From: Promineifilum sp.
Lineage (GTDB): Bacteria > Chloroflexota > Anaerolineae > Promineifilales > Promineifilaceae
NCBI GenBank assembly: GCA_019695075.1
Contig: JAIBAS010000081.1
Location: 1 to 40,418, forward strand
DNA length: 40,418 nt
Direction: 5' to 3'
Made by a program: the position numbers and the translations under genes. Shown one piece after another: positions 1 to 7,940 of the stretch (positions within the stretch are counted from its first letter, which is position 1; every line of letters starts with the position of its first letter). The notes under the pieces are model-generated. The model did not search any database, had not been told where the DNA came from, and was given only the letters and a program-made list of their open reading frames with translations.

Positions 1-101
1 TCGCCATTGTCGCCTGCATGCGCAAGTTCCTAACCATTCTCAATGCCATGCTCCGCGACCAGCGCCCTTGGTCAACTGACTTGGCTCTGCCTCGCCCTTG
101 A
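1..101 (+). mobile_element. IS110-family transposase, C-terminal fragment (truncated by window edge)
   Basis: Reading from base 3, the frame gives A-I-V-A-C-M-R-K-F-L-T-I-L-N-A-M-L-R-D and ends ...LALPRP with TGA at 99-101. The 'MRKxLTILNAMLR' ending is typical of the C-terminal catalytic part of IS110/IS116/IS902 transposases, whose elements usually lack terminal inverted repeats. Only about 32 residues lie inside the window; the rest is to the left. It converges on the histidine kinase gene, whose stop is about 50 bases away and is not interrupted. Right after the stop there is a short imperfect tandem duplication (about 119-145, GCGTGAGCGC twice) that may mark the element edge. Identification rests on a short but distinctive stretch. 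Confidence 0.75.
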
Positions 102-151
102 CAAAACTACAGTTGCTTTGCGTGAGCGCCTTCGCGTGAGCGCTTTCAGAG

Positions 152-1585
152 CTACGGTGTCAGCGGCAGCCGCACCAGAAAGGCCGACCCGCTCCCCGGC
201 TCGCTGGACACGCTCACCGCGCCGCCCTGCGCGGCGACAAGCTCCTTGACGATGGCCAGCCCCAGCCCGGAGCCGCGCCGGCCGTCCTCGGCGCGCACGC
301 GCGACTTGTCCAGCCGGTAGAAGCGCTCGAACACGCGCGGCAATTCCTCGGCGGGGATGCCCGGCCCGGTGTCGGTGACGATGCCCTCGACGAAGCCATC
401 GTCGGCGCGCACGGCCAGATGGACGTGGCCGCCGGAGGGGGTGTAGGTCAGCGCGTTGTCGGCCAGGTTGGTGAAAACCTGCGCCAGCCGGTCGGCGTCG
501 CCCAACACCGGCGGCACGGGCGGCGCGTCGAGGGTGAGTTCGATCTGCCGGGCGCGGGCGCGCGGCACTTGCCCGCGGTGGACATCGGCCATCACGGCGC
601 TCACGTCGATGGGGCGCAAGGTGAGGTTGAGTTGGCCCGACTCGATGCGGGCCAGGTCGAGCAGTTCGTTAACCATCCGCGCCATGCGGCCGGCCTCGTT
701 GTAGATGGTCTCGGCGGCGCGCTGGCGGTCTTCGGGTGTGTCGGCCGCGCCATCGAGCAGCGCCTGGCTCCAACCGGAAATGGCCGTCAGCGGTGTCTTC
801 AGGTCGTGGGAGACGTTAGCCACCAGGTCGCGCTGGGCCGTCTGCGTGGCGTCCACCTGCGCGGCCATGCGGTTGAAGCTCTCGGCCACGCCGCGCACCT
901 CGTCCGGCCCCTCCGGCGGCACGCGCTGCTTATAGTCGCCGCGGGCGATAGCCCCGGCGGCGGCGGCCAGGTGTTGTAGCGGCTGGCTGACGGAGCGGCT
1001 CAGCCACGCCGCCAGCAGGATGGCCAGCAGGAAGGCCATCGCGCCGGCATAGAGTAGCGGACGCAGGAAGAAGTCGCTGAAGAATTCGCCCGGCGTTGGC
1101 TCCGGCTCGGCGTAGAAGATGAGCACTGGGTCGAAGGCGGGGTTTGGCTCGGCGAAGACCAGCCAGCGCTCGCCGTTGCTGTGGACGAAGGTGCCGAAGA
1201 TGCTGCCCCGGCCGACGTTGGCCATCGTCAGGCTTTGCGGGCGCTCGACCTGGGTCAACGGGTCGCCGACCCAGTCATCTTCCTCCACGGAATCGAAGAT
1301 GATCTTCTGCGCGCCGCTATCGACGACGAGGATGCGCACGTTGGCGCTCTCCGCCGTTGAAAAGAGCAGGCTCTGCAACTCCTCACCGCCCGCGCCTGTC
1401 TGCCAGAGGCTCAGCAGTTCGCGCTGGTTGGTGCGGCTGATGGCCGAGAGGCGCTCCAGCGCCGGCAGCAGGCGCGCGTCGGACACGCCGGCGAAGCCGA
1501 ACAGCGCCAACGCGACCAGCAGCAGGCCGGCGAGGATGACGGCGACGTAGGACAGCAGCAGGCGGGCGCGCAGAGTGCGGGGCAT
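152..1585 (-). CDS. Membrane sensor histidine kinase (HAMP-HisKA-HATPase)
   Basis: This 477-aa sensor kinase would autophosphorylate on His and pass phosphate to a response regulator. Visible parts are an N-terminal membrane segment (about 9-32), an extracytoplasmic sensor domain (about 33-172), a second membrane segment (about 177-195), HAMP (about 196-248), the H-box NVSHDLKTPLTA with phospho-acceptor His260, the N-box NLADNALTYTP (about 373), the G1 box DTGPGIP (about 405), the F-box FERFYRLDKSR and the G2 box GSGLGLAIVKEL (about 438). All ATP-binding boxes are intact, so it should be active. It begins 10 nt after the phnE fusion stop codon, so it is probably the last gene of the phnD-phnC-phnE operon. 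No regulator gene is adjacent; the nearest is the OmpR-type gene at 6768-7463. The ligand is unknown; operon position suggests a phosphorus-compound signal, which is inference. Confidence 0.93.
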   Translation of the reverse strand: MPRTLRARLLLSYVAVILAGLLLVALALFGFAGVSDARLLPALERLSAISRTNQRELLSLWQTGAGGEELQSLLFSTAESANVRILVVDSGAQKIIFDSVEEDDWVGDPLTQVERPQSLTMANVGRGSIFGTFVHSNGERWLVFAEPNPAFDPVLIFYAEPEPTPGEFFSDFFLRPLLYAGAMAFLLAILLAAWLSRSVSQPLQHLAAAAGAIARGDYKQRVPPEGPDEVRGVAESFNRMAAQVDATQTAQRDLVANVSHDLKTPLTAISGWSQALLDGAADTPEDRQRAAETIYNEAGRMARMVNELLDLARIESGQLNLTLRPIDVSAVMADVHRGQVPRARARQIELTLDAPPVPPVLGDADRLAQVFTNLADNALTYTPSGGHVHLAVRADDGFVEGIVTDTGPGIPAEELPRVFERFYRLDKSRVRAEDGRRGSGLGLAIVKELVAAQGGAVSVSSEPGSGSAFLVRLPLTP

Positions 1586-1595
1586 GACGCGGCTC

Positions 1596-4148
1596 CTAGA
1601 CCAGGCGCTCCCGCGCCTTGGCGCTCAGGTAGTCCATGCTCCAGACCATGATGACGATGGCCCAGATGGCCGTGCCCGCGGCGGCATACTCGCTCAGGCT
1701 GACCCAGACGCGGAACTGCTGGCCGATGCCGCCGCCGCCGACGAAGCCGATGACGGTGGACATGCGGATGTTGATGTCCCACTGGTAGATGATGAAGGCC
1801 AGGAACGGCGGCACAAGCTGGGGGACGACGGCATAGACCAGCGTTTGCAGCCGATTCGCGCCGCTGGTCATGACCGCCTCCACCGGGCCGGTCTCGATCT
1901 CCTCGATGGACTCGGAGAAGAGCTTGCCGAGGTTGGGGATGTTGTTGAGGGCCAGGGCCAGCACGCCGGCGAACGGCCCCGCGCCCACCCACGTCGCCGC
2001 GATGAGCACCAGGATAAGCGGTTCCACCGAGCGGGTAATGTTGAAGATCGTCCGCAGGCCGTAGTAGACCGTCTTGCCCAGCGGGCTATCGCCCATGATG
2101 TTGCGCGCCGCCAGGAAGCTGAGCGGGATGGCGAACAGCGCCCCCAGCGTCGTGGCCACCAGGGCCATCAGCAGCGTCAGGATGGACAGGTTGAAGACGG
2201 TGCGCACGGTGTCGCTGAGTTGCCGGCGGCCGGCCACGTCCTCGTAGGTGATCTCCACGCGGCCGGCGGCGGGTTGCCCTTCCTGGGAGGCGACGACGGG
2301 GTTGATCGTCGTTTCGACGGTCAGCGTACCCTCCGGCGTCGTCGTGCAGCAGCCGGCGCGGACGCGCAGGAAGGCCCCGTCGGGCAACACCCAGCGCACC
2401 GACACCTGCCGGTTGGGCGGCAGGCCACTGCCGGTGATGACCAGCGGATCGCCGGGGTTGCCGCATTCGGCCGAGAGGGCGATGCCCTCGTCGGCCGGCT
2501 CGCCGGCGTCCACCGCGCCGCAAGGCACGGGCAGGGGCGCGCTGATGGTCTGGGTTGTCGTCGGCTGGGTGAAGATTTCCGGCACAGCGAACTCGCGGGC
2601 CAACGCCAGCCCTTGTGGCGCGCCGCGAATCAATTCCATCGGCTCGATCTGGGCGATGCGCCACGACCAAACGAAGGCGGCCACGAAGGCGGCCACGAGG
2701 AGCAGGCGCAGGGCGCTGCGCACCGGCGGGCTGCCGCGGCTGATGATCGGCCGGCCGGCGATGATGCGCTCGCGCAGCCAGCCGGACACAAAGTCCAGCG
2801 TGGCGACGACGAGGATGATGGCGATGATGGCCGTGGCCATGGCCGAGAAGCGATTGAGCCGCACCCACTGGATGACTAGGAAGCCCAGGCCGGCGTCGCT
2901 GACCAGGCCGATGACCGTCGAGAGGCGCACGTTGATGTCGAAGCGGTAGAGGGTGAACGACGTGAACGTCGGCAAAATCTGGGGCAGCACGGCGTAGATG
3001 ACCATCTGCGCCCAGCTCGCGCCGGTGGCCCGCACCGCCTCGATGGGGCCGGGGTCGATGCTCTCGATGGACTCGGAGTAGAGCTTGGCCAGGGCGGCGA
3101 CGGTGTGGAACCACAGCGCCAGCGTGCCCGCGAACGGCCCCAGGCCGACCCAGACGGCGAAGACGATGGCCCACATCAGCGTCTCGATGGAGCGGATGAT
3201 GTTGAGCAGCGTACGGACGACGTAGTAGATGGCCAGCGTCAGGCGGTTGGCCCCCATCAGGTTGCGCGCCGCCAGGAAGCTGACCGGCACGGCGAAGACG
3301 ACGCCCAGCACCGTGGACAGGAAAGCCAGGGCCAGTGTCTCGCCGATCTTCTCAATGACCAGCGACAGCGTTTGCGTCGGTTGCAGGTCGCCGGTGGGAA
3401 TGGCCTGCACGGCGCGGACGGCGTGGGTCAGCGTCTGGCCGGGGTCGGGCTGGGCCGTCAGGGGCACGGCCTGGGGCACGAGCAGTGTGGCCGTGAAGCG
3501 CCCGTCGGCGTCGGCGACGAAGGTGACAACCTCGCCATTGAGCGTCGCCCGGCGCGGGCTGCCCAACGGATCGACCCACTGCACCTGGCCGGTGGCGTTC
3601 GGCTCGAAGCCCTCGCCGCTGATCGTCAGCACGTCGCCTACCTCAGTGCAGGGCAGGGTGATGACGCGCGGCGAGACAGTCGCCTCACGGTTCGGCTCCG
3701 GCAATGGATCGACGCAGGGAACCATGATCGGCGCGACGCCGATCAGGTCTTCGGTCGGGTACTCGAACAGTTCCGGGCTAAGCAGCGAGCGCAGATAGGG
3801 TTGGACGTTGGGCAGGCCGGTGATCAGCCGCACCGGCCGCACCTCGGTGACGAATGTCGCCGCGCCATAGAGCACCAGGCCGATGAGCAGCAAGGCCGCG
3901 CCCCAACGCGGCTGCTTGCCCCGCGCGATCTGGTAGGCGTCGCGGGCGATCCACAGCAGGAACAGGGCCAGCGGGGCCAGCAGGGCGTAGGTCTTCGTCC
4001 ACAACACGAGACCCAGCAGCGCGAAGAAGGTCAGGAAAAGAGTAATGCCCCGCGAGCGTTCACGCAGAAGAAACTGGCCGCTGCCGGGAATGATGAGCGA
4101 GAGCAGGGCCGGCAACCAGGGGTTGGCGGGGCGGCGTTCAGGAGGCAT
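1596..4148 (-). CDS. phnE: PhnE-PhnE fusion: phosphonate-type ABC transporter permease
   Basis: Two complete PhnE-type permease domains in one 850-aa chain, forming the membrane channel for the PhnD/PhnC importer. After an N-terminal set of membrane helices (about 12-100; a P-G-S-G-Q turn near 21), permease 1 spans about 265-465 and permease 2 about 650-850. Each carries an EAA loop for contact with the ATPase (ESIESIDPGPIEAV at about 359 and ESIEEIETGPVEAV at about 746). Each permease is preceded by a predicted extracytoplasmic Ig/IPT-like segment (about 160-230 and 545-635) with the pattern [L/V]-x-I-[S/T]-G-x-G. PhnE is normally about 260-280 aa and homodimerises, so the fusion would supply both halves. 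I chose ATG 4148 (11-nt overlap with phnC); an upstream in-frame ATG at 4187 would add 13 basic residues and a 50-nt overlap. The substrate could be phosphonate, phosphite or a phosphate ester. Confidence 0.9.
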   Translation of the reverse strand: MPPERRPANPWLPALLSLIIPGSGQFLLRERSRGITLFLTFFALLGLVLWTKTYALLAPLALFLLWIARDAYQIARGKQPRWGAALLLIGLVLYGAATFVTEVRPVRLITGLPNVQPYLRSLLSPELFEYPTEDLIGVAPIMVPCVDPLPEPNREATVSPRVITLPCTEVGDVLTISGEGFEPNATGQVQWVDPLGSPRRATLNGEVVTFVADADGRFTATLLVPQAVPLTAQPDPGQTLTHAVRAVQAIPTGDLQPTQTLSLVIEKIGETLALAFLSTVLGVVFAVPVSFLAARNLMGANRLTLAIYYVVRTLLNIIRSIETLMWAIVFAVWVGLGPFAGTLALWFHTVAALAKLYSESIESIDPGPIEAVRATGASWAQMVIYAVLPQILPTFTSFTLYRFDINVRLSTVIGLVSDAGLGFLVIQWVRLNRFSAMATAIIAIILVVATLDFVSGWLRERIIAGRPIISRGSPPVRSALRLLLVAAFVAAFVWSWRIAQIEPMELIRGAPQGLALAREFAVPEIFTQPTTTQTISAPLPVPCGAVDAGEPADEGIALSAECGNPGDPLVITGSGLPPNRQVSVRWVLPDGAFLRVRAGCCTTTPEGTLTVETTINPVVASQEGQPAAGRVEITYEDVAGRRQLSDTVRTVFNLSILTLLMALVATTLGALFAIPLSFLAARNIMGDSPLGKTVYYGLRTIFNITRSVEPLILVLIAATWVGAGPFAGVLALALNNIPNLGKLFSESIEEIETGPVEAVMTSGANRLQTLVYAVVPQLVPPFLAFIIYQWDINIRMSTVIGFVGGGGIGQQFRVWVSLSEYAAAGTAIWAIVIMVWSMDYLSAKARERLV

Positions 4149-4911
4149 TCTGTGGCGTGACCGAGACCATTTCCGCCTCTTCGCCATAGACTTCTTTGAA
4201 CTTCGCGGGCGTCAGCTCCGACGGCAGGCCATCGAAGACGAGTTCGCCCGCCTTCAGGCCCACGACGCGCGTGGCATAGCGATGCACGAGGTCAAGAAAG
4301 TGCAAGCTGCACAGAACGGTGATGTGGTCTTGTTGATTGAGTAGTTCGAGATAACGCAGGATGGAATGCGACAGCACCGGGTCGAGGCTGGCCACCGGCT
4401 CGTCGGCCAGGAGCAATTTCGGCTCCTGCATCAGGGCGCGGGCGATGCCGACGCGCTGCTGCTGACCGCCGGAGAGCTGGTCGGCGCGGTTGTCGGCCTT
4501 GTCCTCGATGCCAACGCGGGCCAGGGCCGCCCGCGCGCGCTGGCGATCCTCGGCCGAAAAGCGGCCGAGCAGGCTCCAGAAGGGATTGACGTAGCCCAGC
4601 CGCCCGGTCAGCACGTTGGTGGTCACGCTGCTGCGCTTGACCAGGTTGAAGTGCTGGAAAACCATGCCGATCTGCCGGCGAATCTCGCGCAGTTCCGACG
4701 GATTGGCGGCGGTGATGTTCTGGCCGTTCCAGATGACCGCGCCGGCCGTCGGCTCGATCAGCCGGTTGATGCACCGTAGCAGGGTCGATTTGCCGGAGCC
4801 GGACAGGCCGATGATGGCCAGGAACTCGCCGTCCGCGACGCGAAAGCTGACGTCCTTGAGGGCTACGGTTCCGTCGGGGAAGACCTTCGTCAGGTTCTGG
4901 ATTTCGAGCAC
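4138..4911 (-). CDS. phnC: Phosphonate-type ABC transporter ATP-binding protein PhnC
   Basis: ATPase subunit that powers the PhnDE importer from the cytoplasmic face. It has Walker A GLSGSGKST, Q-loop VFQHFNLV, ABC signature LSGGQQQR, Walker B LLLADEP and the H-loop in CSLHFLD. The sequence VLEIQNLTKVFPDGT matches the usual PhnC amino terminus. I take GTG at 4911 as the start because GGAGAA sits three bases upstream; an ATG at 4962 would add 17 residues with no family counterpart. From GTG it is 257 aa, the normal PhnC length. It follows phnD by about 100 nt and overlaps the phnE fusion by 11 nt, so translational coupling is likely. Confidence 0.93.
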   Translation of the reverse strand: MLEIQNLTKVFPDGTVALKDVSFRVADGEFLAIIGLSGSGKSTLLRCINRLIEPTAGAVIWNGQNITAANPSELREIRRQIGMVFQHFNLVKRSSVTTNVLTGRLGYVNPFWSLLGRFSAEDRQRARAALARVGIEDKADNRADQLSGGQQQRVGIARALMQEPKLLLADEPVASLDPVLSHSILRYLELLNQQDHITVLCSLHFLDLVHRYATRVVGLKAGELVFDGLPSELTPAKFKEVYGEEAEMVSVTPQNAS

Positions 4912-5011
4912 GGCTTCTCCTTCGCCGGCGAGGCGGCCACGAAGCGACCGCAAAGCGACCACGGGCCAGTGTGCCGACCCGTGGCCGCTCTGGTTCGTTA
5001 CACGGCGGTGG

Positions 5012-5998
5012 CTACTGGGCCAACTCCTCGATGTTGATGCCCGCGCGGCTCAAGTCGGCGCGGAACGTGTCATAGAAGGCGTCGCTGGACGCTTGCAGCC
5101 CCTCAATGTTATAGAGGGTATTCAGCGCTTCCTGCCCCTCCGGCGTGCCGGCGATGTCGAGCAGGGCGGTGACGATCTGCTCGCGCATGTCCGCCGGGAA
5201 GTCGGCGATGAAGGCCACGCTGTCGTTGGGGATGTCGCTGGTGTTGGCCAGGACAATGACCTTCTCCAGCACATCCGGGAACTCCTCTTCGATGCCCGTG
5301 CGGGCGTCGGAGAAGGTCGCGCCGGCGTCGCAGTCACCGTTGTAGACCTGGGTGACGACGTTGTTGTGCGAACCCGCCTCGATGGTCTCGGCGAAGTCGG
5401 TGTCGGGGTCGATGCCCTCGGCGGCCAGCATGATGCGCGGGATGATGTAGCCGGAGGTCGAGGCCGGGTCAACCCAGCACATGACCTTGCCCTTCAGGTC
5501 TTGCAGCGTCTCGATGCCGCTGTCGGCGCGGACGATGATCTGGCCGGCGTAGGTCGTCGCGCCGAAGCGGGACGTGACCAGGGCGGCATCAACGCCGCAT
5601 TGCTCGGCGGCCATGACGTAGTTGAACGTATTCAGCCAACCGATCTGGGCTTGGCCGGCGCACATGGCCTCGCGCACGGACGAGAAGTCGGTGCCGACGG
5701 TGGACTGCACCGTCAGGCCGGTGGCGTCGGTGAGCATCTGCGCCAGGGTGTCGCCGCTGGCGATGATGTCCTGGGTGTCGCCCGAGGGAACGAAGGACAT
5801 GATGATGGGGTTCTCGGCCGTGCCCAGGTCGCCGGCGGCCGGTTCTTCGGCAGCGGGTTCCTCCGGGGCGGCGGTTGGCTCCTCGACAACGGGCGCTTCC
5901 GTCGGCGTGACTTCGGCCGCGCCGCCGCTACAGGCAGCCAGGGCAAGCATCAATAATGCTGCCACTACCAATAGAAGGGAAAACTTACGGACGTTCAT
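5012..5998 (-). CDS. phnD: Phosphonate-type substrate-binding lipoprotein PhnD
   Basis: Solute-binding protein that captures the substrate outside the membrane and delivers it to the PhnE channel. The amino end is a lipoprotein signal (hydrophobic 7-19, lipobox L-A-A-C with Cys23), followed by a linker rich in Glu, Pro and Ala (about 29-57) and then a PhnD/periplasmic-binding fold beginning TAENPIIMSFVPSGD. The family pattern is visible in ESTV-like STVGTDFSSVREAM, the AQIGWL stretch and DLKGKVMCWVDPASTSGY. I chose ATG 5998 because GGAGG stands seven bases upstream; an ATG at 6028 would precede that Shine-Dalgarno. Length is 328 aa. First gene of the phn operon. The substrate (phosphonate, phosphite or other) cannot be read from sequence; no C-P lyase genes are in the window. 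Confidence 0.9.
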   Translation of the reverse strand: MNVRKFSLLLVVAALLMLALAACSGGAAEVTPTEAPVVEEPTAAPEEPAAEEPAAGDLGTAENPIIMSFVPSGDTQDIIASGDTLAQMLTDATGLTVQSTVGTDFSSVREAMCAGQAQIGWLNTFNYVMAAEQCGVDAALVTSRFGATTYAGQIIVRADSGIETLQDLKGKVMCWVDPASTSGYIIPRIMLAAEGIDPDTDFAETIEAGSHNNVVTQVYNGDCDAGATFSDARTGIEEEFPDVLEKVIVLANTSDIPNDSVAFIADFPADMREQIVTALLDIAGTPEGQEALNTLYNIEGLQASSDAFYDTFRADLSRAGINIEELAQ

Positions 5999-6097
5999 TC
6001 TTTCCTCCAGGAACTTAAAGTAAGCCACAATTAGCCTACTCTTGCTGGCCGCCAGGGCGTTCAGGCGACCGCCCGCGGCCGTTGAACCATAGTTGCA

Positions 6098-6126
6098 TGT
6101 TAACTTCGTTGCCAGTGGTTGACAAC
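6098..6126 (-). promoter_or_regulatory. Candidate promoter of the phn operon with overlapping palindrome
   Basis: On the minus strand TTGTCA (6121-6126) and TAACAT (6098-6103) are separated by 17 bases, about 100 bases before the phnD start. A perfect 5-1-5 palindrome, GGTTGACAACC (6118-6128), overlaps the -35 box and could be an operator half. This is pattern matching only. Confidence 0.4.
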
Positions 6127-6150
6127 CGTAATATGACCCATTGGCGGCCC

Positions 6151-6771
6151 CTACTTGTCGTCGTGTGGACAGTGATAGCGGTACTCGATCAGCGCGCCGT
6201 CCGCGTCGAAGCGGAAGGTGGAGAGGGACGCGGGCGCGGGGTAGAGGTCATCGACGCCGCAGTCGATCAGTTCGCGCTTGGCCGCGCCCGTGGCCGGGCG
6301 GCCGAAGGCCCACAGAATGGCGAAGGCGATCAGGTCGCCGTGGCTGACGGCGACGATGTGCCGGCCGGGGTACTCGGCCCGCGCATGGGCGAAGAAGGCC
6401 AGCACCCGCGCCAGGATGTCGGCCGGCGTCTCGTAGGGCGGCGCGATCTCGCCGTAGAAGTCCCAATTGCGCTGTTCCATTGCGGCTATCGTCTGGCCGT
6501 CATACGGCGAATAGATCTCGGTCAGCAGGTCGCAGGCGATCAGAGGCGCGGGCGCGGACAGTTGCGCGGCGACCAACCCGGCCGTCTGCTCGGCGCGTAG
6601 CAGCGGGCTGTGGTAAATGGCGCTGATATTGGCGTCGGCCAGATAGCGTCCAGCCGCAATTGCCTGGGCGCGCCCCCGCGCGGCCAGCCCAAAGTGGGGC
6701 AGGCGGCCATAGTAGACGGCCTCCGGGTTCTCCACCAGGCCGTGGCGCAGCAGCGAGATCGTCGTGGTCAT
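6151..6771 (-). CDS. Histidine phosphatase family protein (phosphoglycerate mutase-like)
   Basis: A 206-aa protein of the histidine phosphatase superfamily, which forms a phospho-histidine intermediate. The RHG signature is at 9-11 (LLRHGLVENP, His10 catalytic); YHSPLLRAEQTA supplies the family Arg, and VSHGD holds the second catalytic His. The substrate cannot be inferred, since members act on phospho-sugars, phospho-proteins and cobalamin intermediates. Its start overlaps the stop of the response regulator by four bases (ATGA), so the two are translationally coupled. In this context a role as a phospho-histidine phosphatase (SixA-like) acting on a signalling pathway is possible but speculative, because SixA proteins are usually shorter. 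Confidence 0.85.
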   Translation of the reverse strand: MTTTISLLRHGLVENPEAVYYGRLPHFGLAARGRAQAIAAGRYLADANISAIYHSPLLRAEQTAGLVAAQLSAPAPLIACDLLTEIYSPYDGQTIAAMEQRNWDFYGEIAPPYETPADILARVLAFFAHARAEYPGRHIVAVSHGDLIAFAILWAFGRPATGAAKRELIDCGVDDLYPAPASLSTFRFDADGALIEYRYHCPHDDK

Positions 6772-7463
6772 GTCGCCGGGCCGGCCTCCAGGACGCTCAG
6801 CTTGTAGCCCCGCCCCCAGACCGTCTCGATCTCCACGCCGCTGCCCTCCAGCCGGTCGCGCAGGTGGGCCACGTGGACATCGACGGTGCGCGTCTGGCCG
6901 TGGTACTCGTAGCCCCAGACGAGGTCGAGCAGTTGGTCGCGCGAGAGCACCTGGTTGGCGTGGTCGGCCAGCGTCAGCAGCAGGTCGAACTCCCTGGCCC
7001 GCAGGGCGATGGCCGTGTCATCGAGCAGCACCTCGCGGCTGGTGGGATCGACGGTGAGGCGGCCGAGGCGGCGCGGGCGGTCGGCGGCCGGCTTGTCGAC
7101 CGTCGTCCGCCGCAGGATGGCGCGCACGCGGGCCACCAGTTCGCGCGGGTTAAACGGCTTGGTCAGATAGTCGTCGGCGCCCATCTCCAGGCCGACGATC
7201 TTATCGATGTCCTCGTCGCGGGCGGTCAGCATCAGGATGGGTAGGTTGCCCTCGGCGCGAACGCGGCGGCAGACCTCCCAGCCGTCCATGCGCGGCATCA
7301 TCAGGTCGAGGACGAGCAGCGCCGGCGGGTCGCGGCGCACTTCTTCCAGCGCCGCCGCGCCGTCCACGGCCGTGCGCACGCGAAAGCCCTCCTTTTCCAG
7401 GTAGAGCCGGGCCAGGTCGCGGATGTTGGCCTCGTCGTCGGCGATCAGGATCGTTTCGGGCAT
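6768..7463 (-). CDS. OmpR/PhoB-family response regulator
   Basis: A 231-aa response regulator with an N-terminal receiver (1-118) and a C-terminal winged-helix DNA-binding domain (about 130-228). The acidic pair is D9-D10, the phospho-acceptor is D53 in VLDLMMPRMDGW, the switch Thr lies in LMLTARD (T80) and the conserved Lys in TKPFNPREL (K102). The winged helix shows the usual VWGYEYHGQTRTVDVHVAHL pattern. The start at 7463 (M-P-E-T-I-L-I-A-D-D) is where the family begins; an upstream extension would run into ridA. It sits seven bases after ridA and overlaps the histidine phosphatase by ATGA. The only sensor kinase in the window (152-1585) is about 5 kb away at the end of the phn operon and is the best candidate partner. 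Confidence 0.93.
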   Translation of the reverse strand: MPETILIADDEANIRDLARLYLEKEGFRVRTAVDGAAALEEVRRDPPALLVLDLMMPRMDGWEVCRRVRAEGNLPILMLTARDEDIDKIVGLEMGADDYLTKPFNPRELVARVRAILRRTTVDKPAADRPRRLGRLTVDPTSREVLLDDTAIALRAREFDLLLTLADHANQVLSRDQLLDLVWGYEYHGQTRTVDVHVAHLRDRLEGSGVEIETVWGRGYKLSVLEAGPAT

Positions 7464-7470
7464 GGGGCAC

Positions 7471-7857
7471 TCAGCCGGCGAGGAGGGCCACGCACTCGAT
7501 CTCCACCAGGCCGCCCTTGGGTAGCGCGCCGACCTCGACCGTGGAGCGGGCGGGGAACGGCTCCGGGAAGTGGCGGGCATAGACGGCGTTCATGGCGGCG
7601 AAGTCGCTCATGCTTTGCAGGAAGACGGTCGTCTTGATGACGTGGGCGAAGTCCGTGCCCGCGGCGGCCAGCACGGCCCGCAGATTGCGCAACACCTGCT
7701 CCGTCTGCGCCGCCACGTCTGTGCCCACCAACTCGCCCGTGGCCGGGTCGAGGGCGACCTGCCCGGCGGTGAAAAGCAGGTTGCCGGTCCGGATCGCCTG
7801 CGAATAGGGGCCAACCGCCGCCGGGGCGTCGTTGGTATGGATGCGCTGCTTGTCCAT
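7471..7857 (-). CDS. ridA: RidA/YjgF-family enamine/imine deaminase
   Basis: A 128-aa member of the RidA (YjgF/YER057c/UK114) family. RidA hydrolyses reactive enamine/imine intermediates such as 2-aminoacrylate released by PLP enzymes. The protein has the family start (VGPYSQAI), the central AGQVALDP stretch and the signature FPARSTVEVGALPKGG followed by VEIECVA; Arg104 is the substrate-carboxylate-binding residue. Length is typical for the trimeric family. It is the first gene of a compact ridA - response regulator - phosphatase set. A functional link with the regulator is not obvious and may only be shared transcription. Confidence 0.93.
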   Translation of the reverse strand: MDKQRIHTNDAPAAVGPYSQAIRTGNLLFTAGQVALDPATGELVGTDVAAQTEQVLRNLRAVLAAAGTDFAHVIKTTVFLQSMSDFAAMNAVYARHFPEPFPARSTVEVGALPKGGLVEIECVALLAG

Positions 7858-7940
7858 GGCTACTCCTTGCGTCCGCTCATCTCAGGATAGGCGGGCATTG
7901 TTTAGAAAGTGTGAAGGATGTGTTATGCCGCTGTAACGGC

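Noticed and set aside
1575-4160. Long plus-strand frames over the phnE fusion
   Set aside because: Asp/Arg/Gly/Gln-rich shadows of a real membrane protein gene on the other strand.
5999-6097. Imperfect inverted repeat AGTAAGCC/AGTAGGCT upstream of phnD as an operator
   Set aside because: Only six of eight bases match; not distinguishable from chance.
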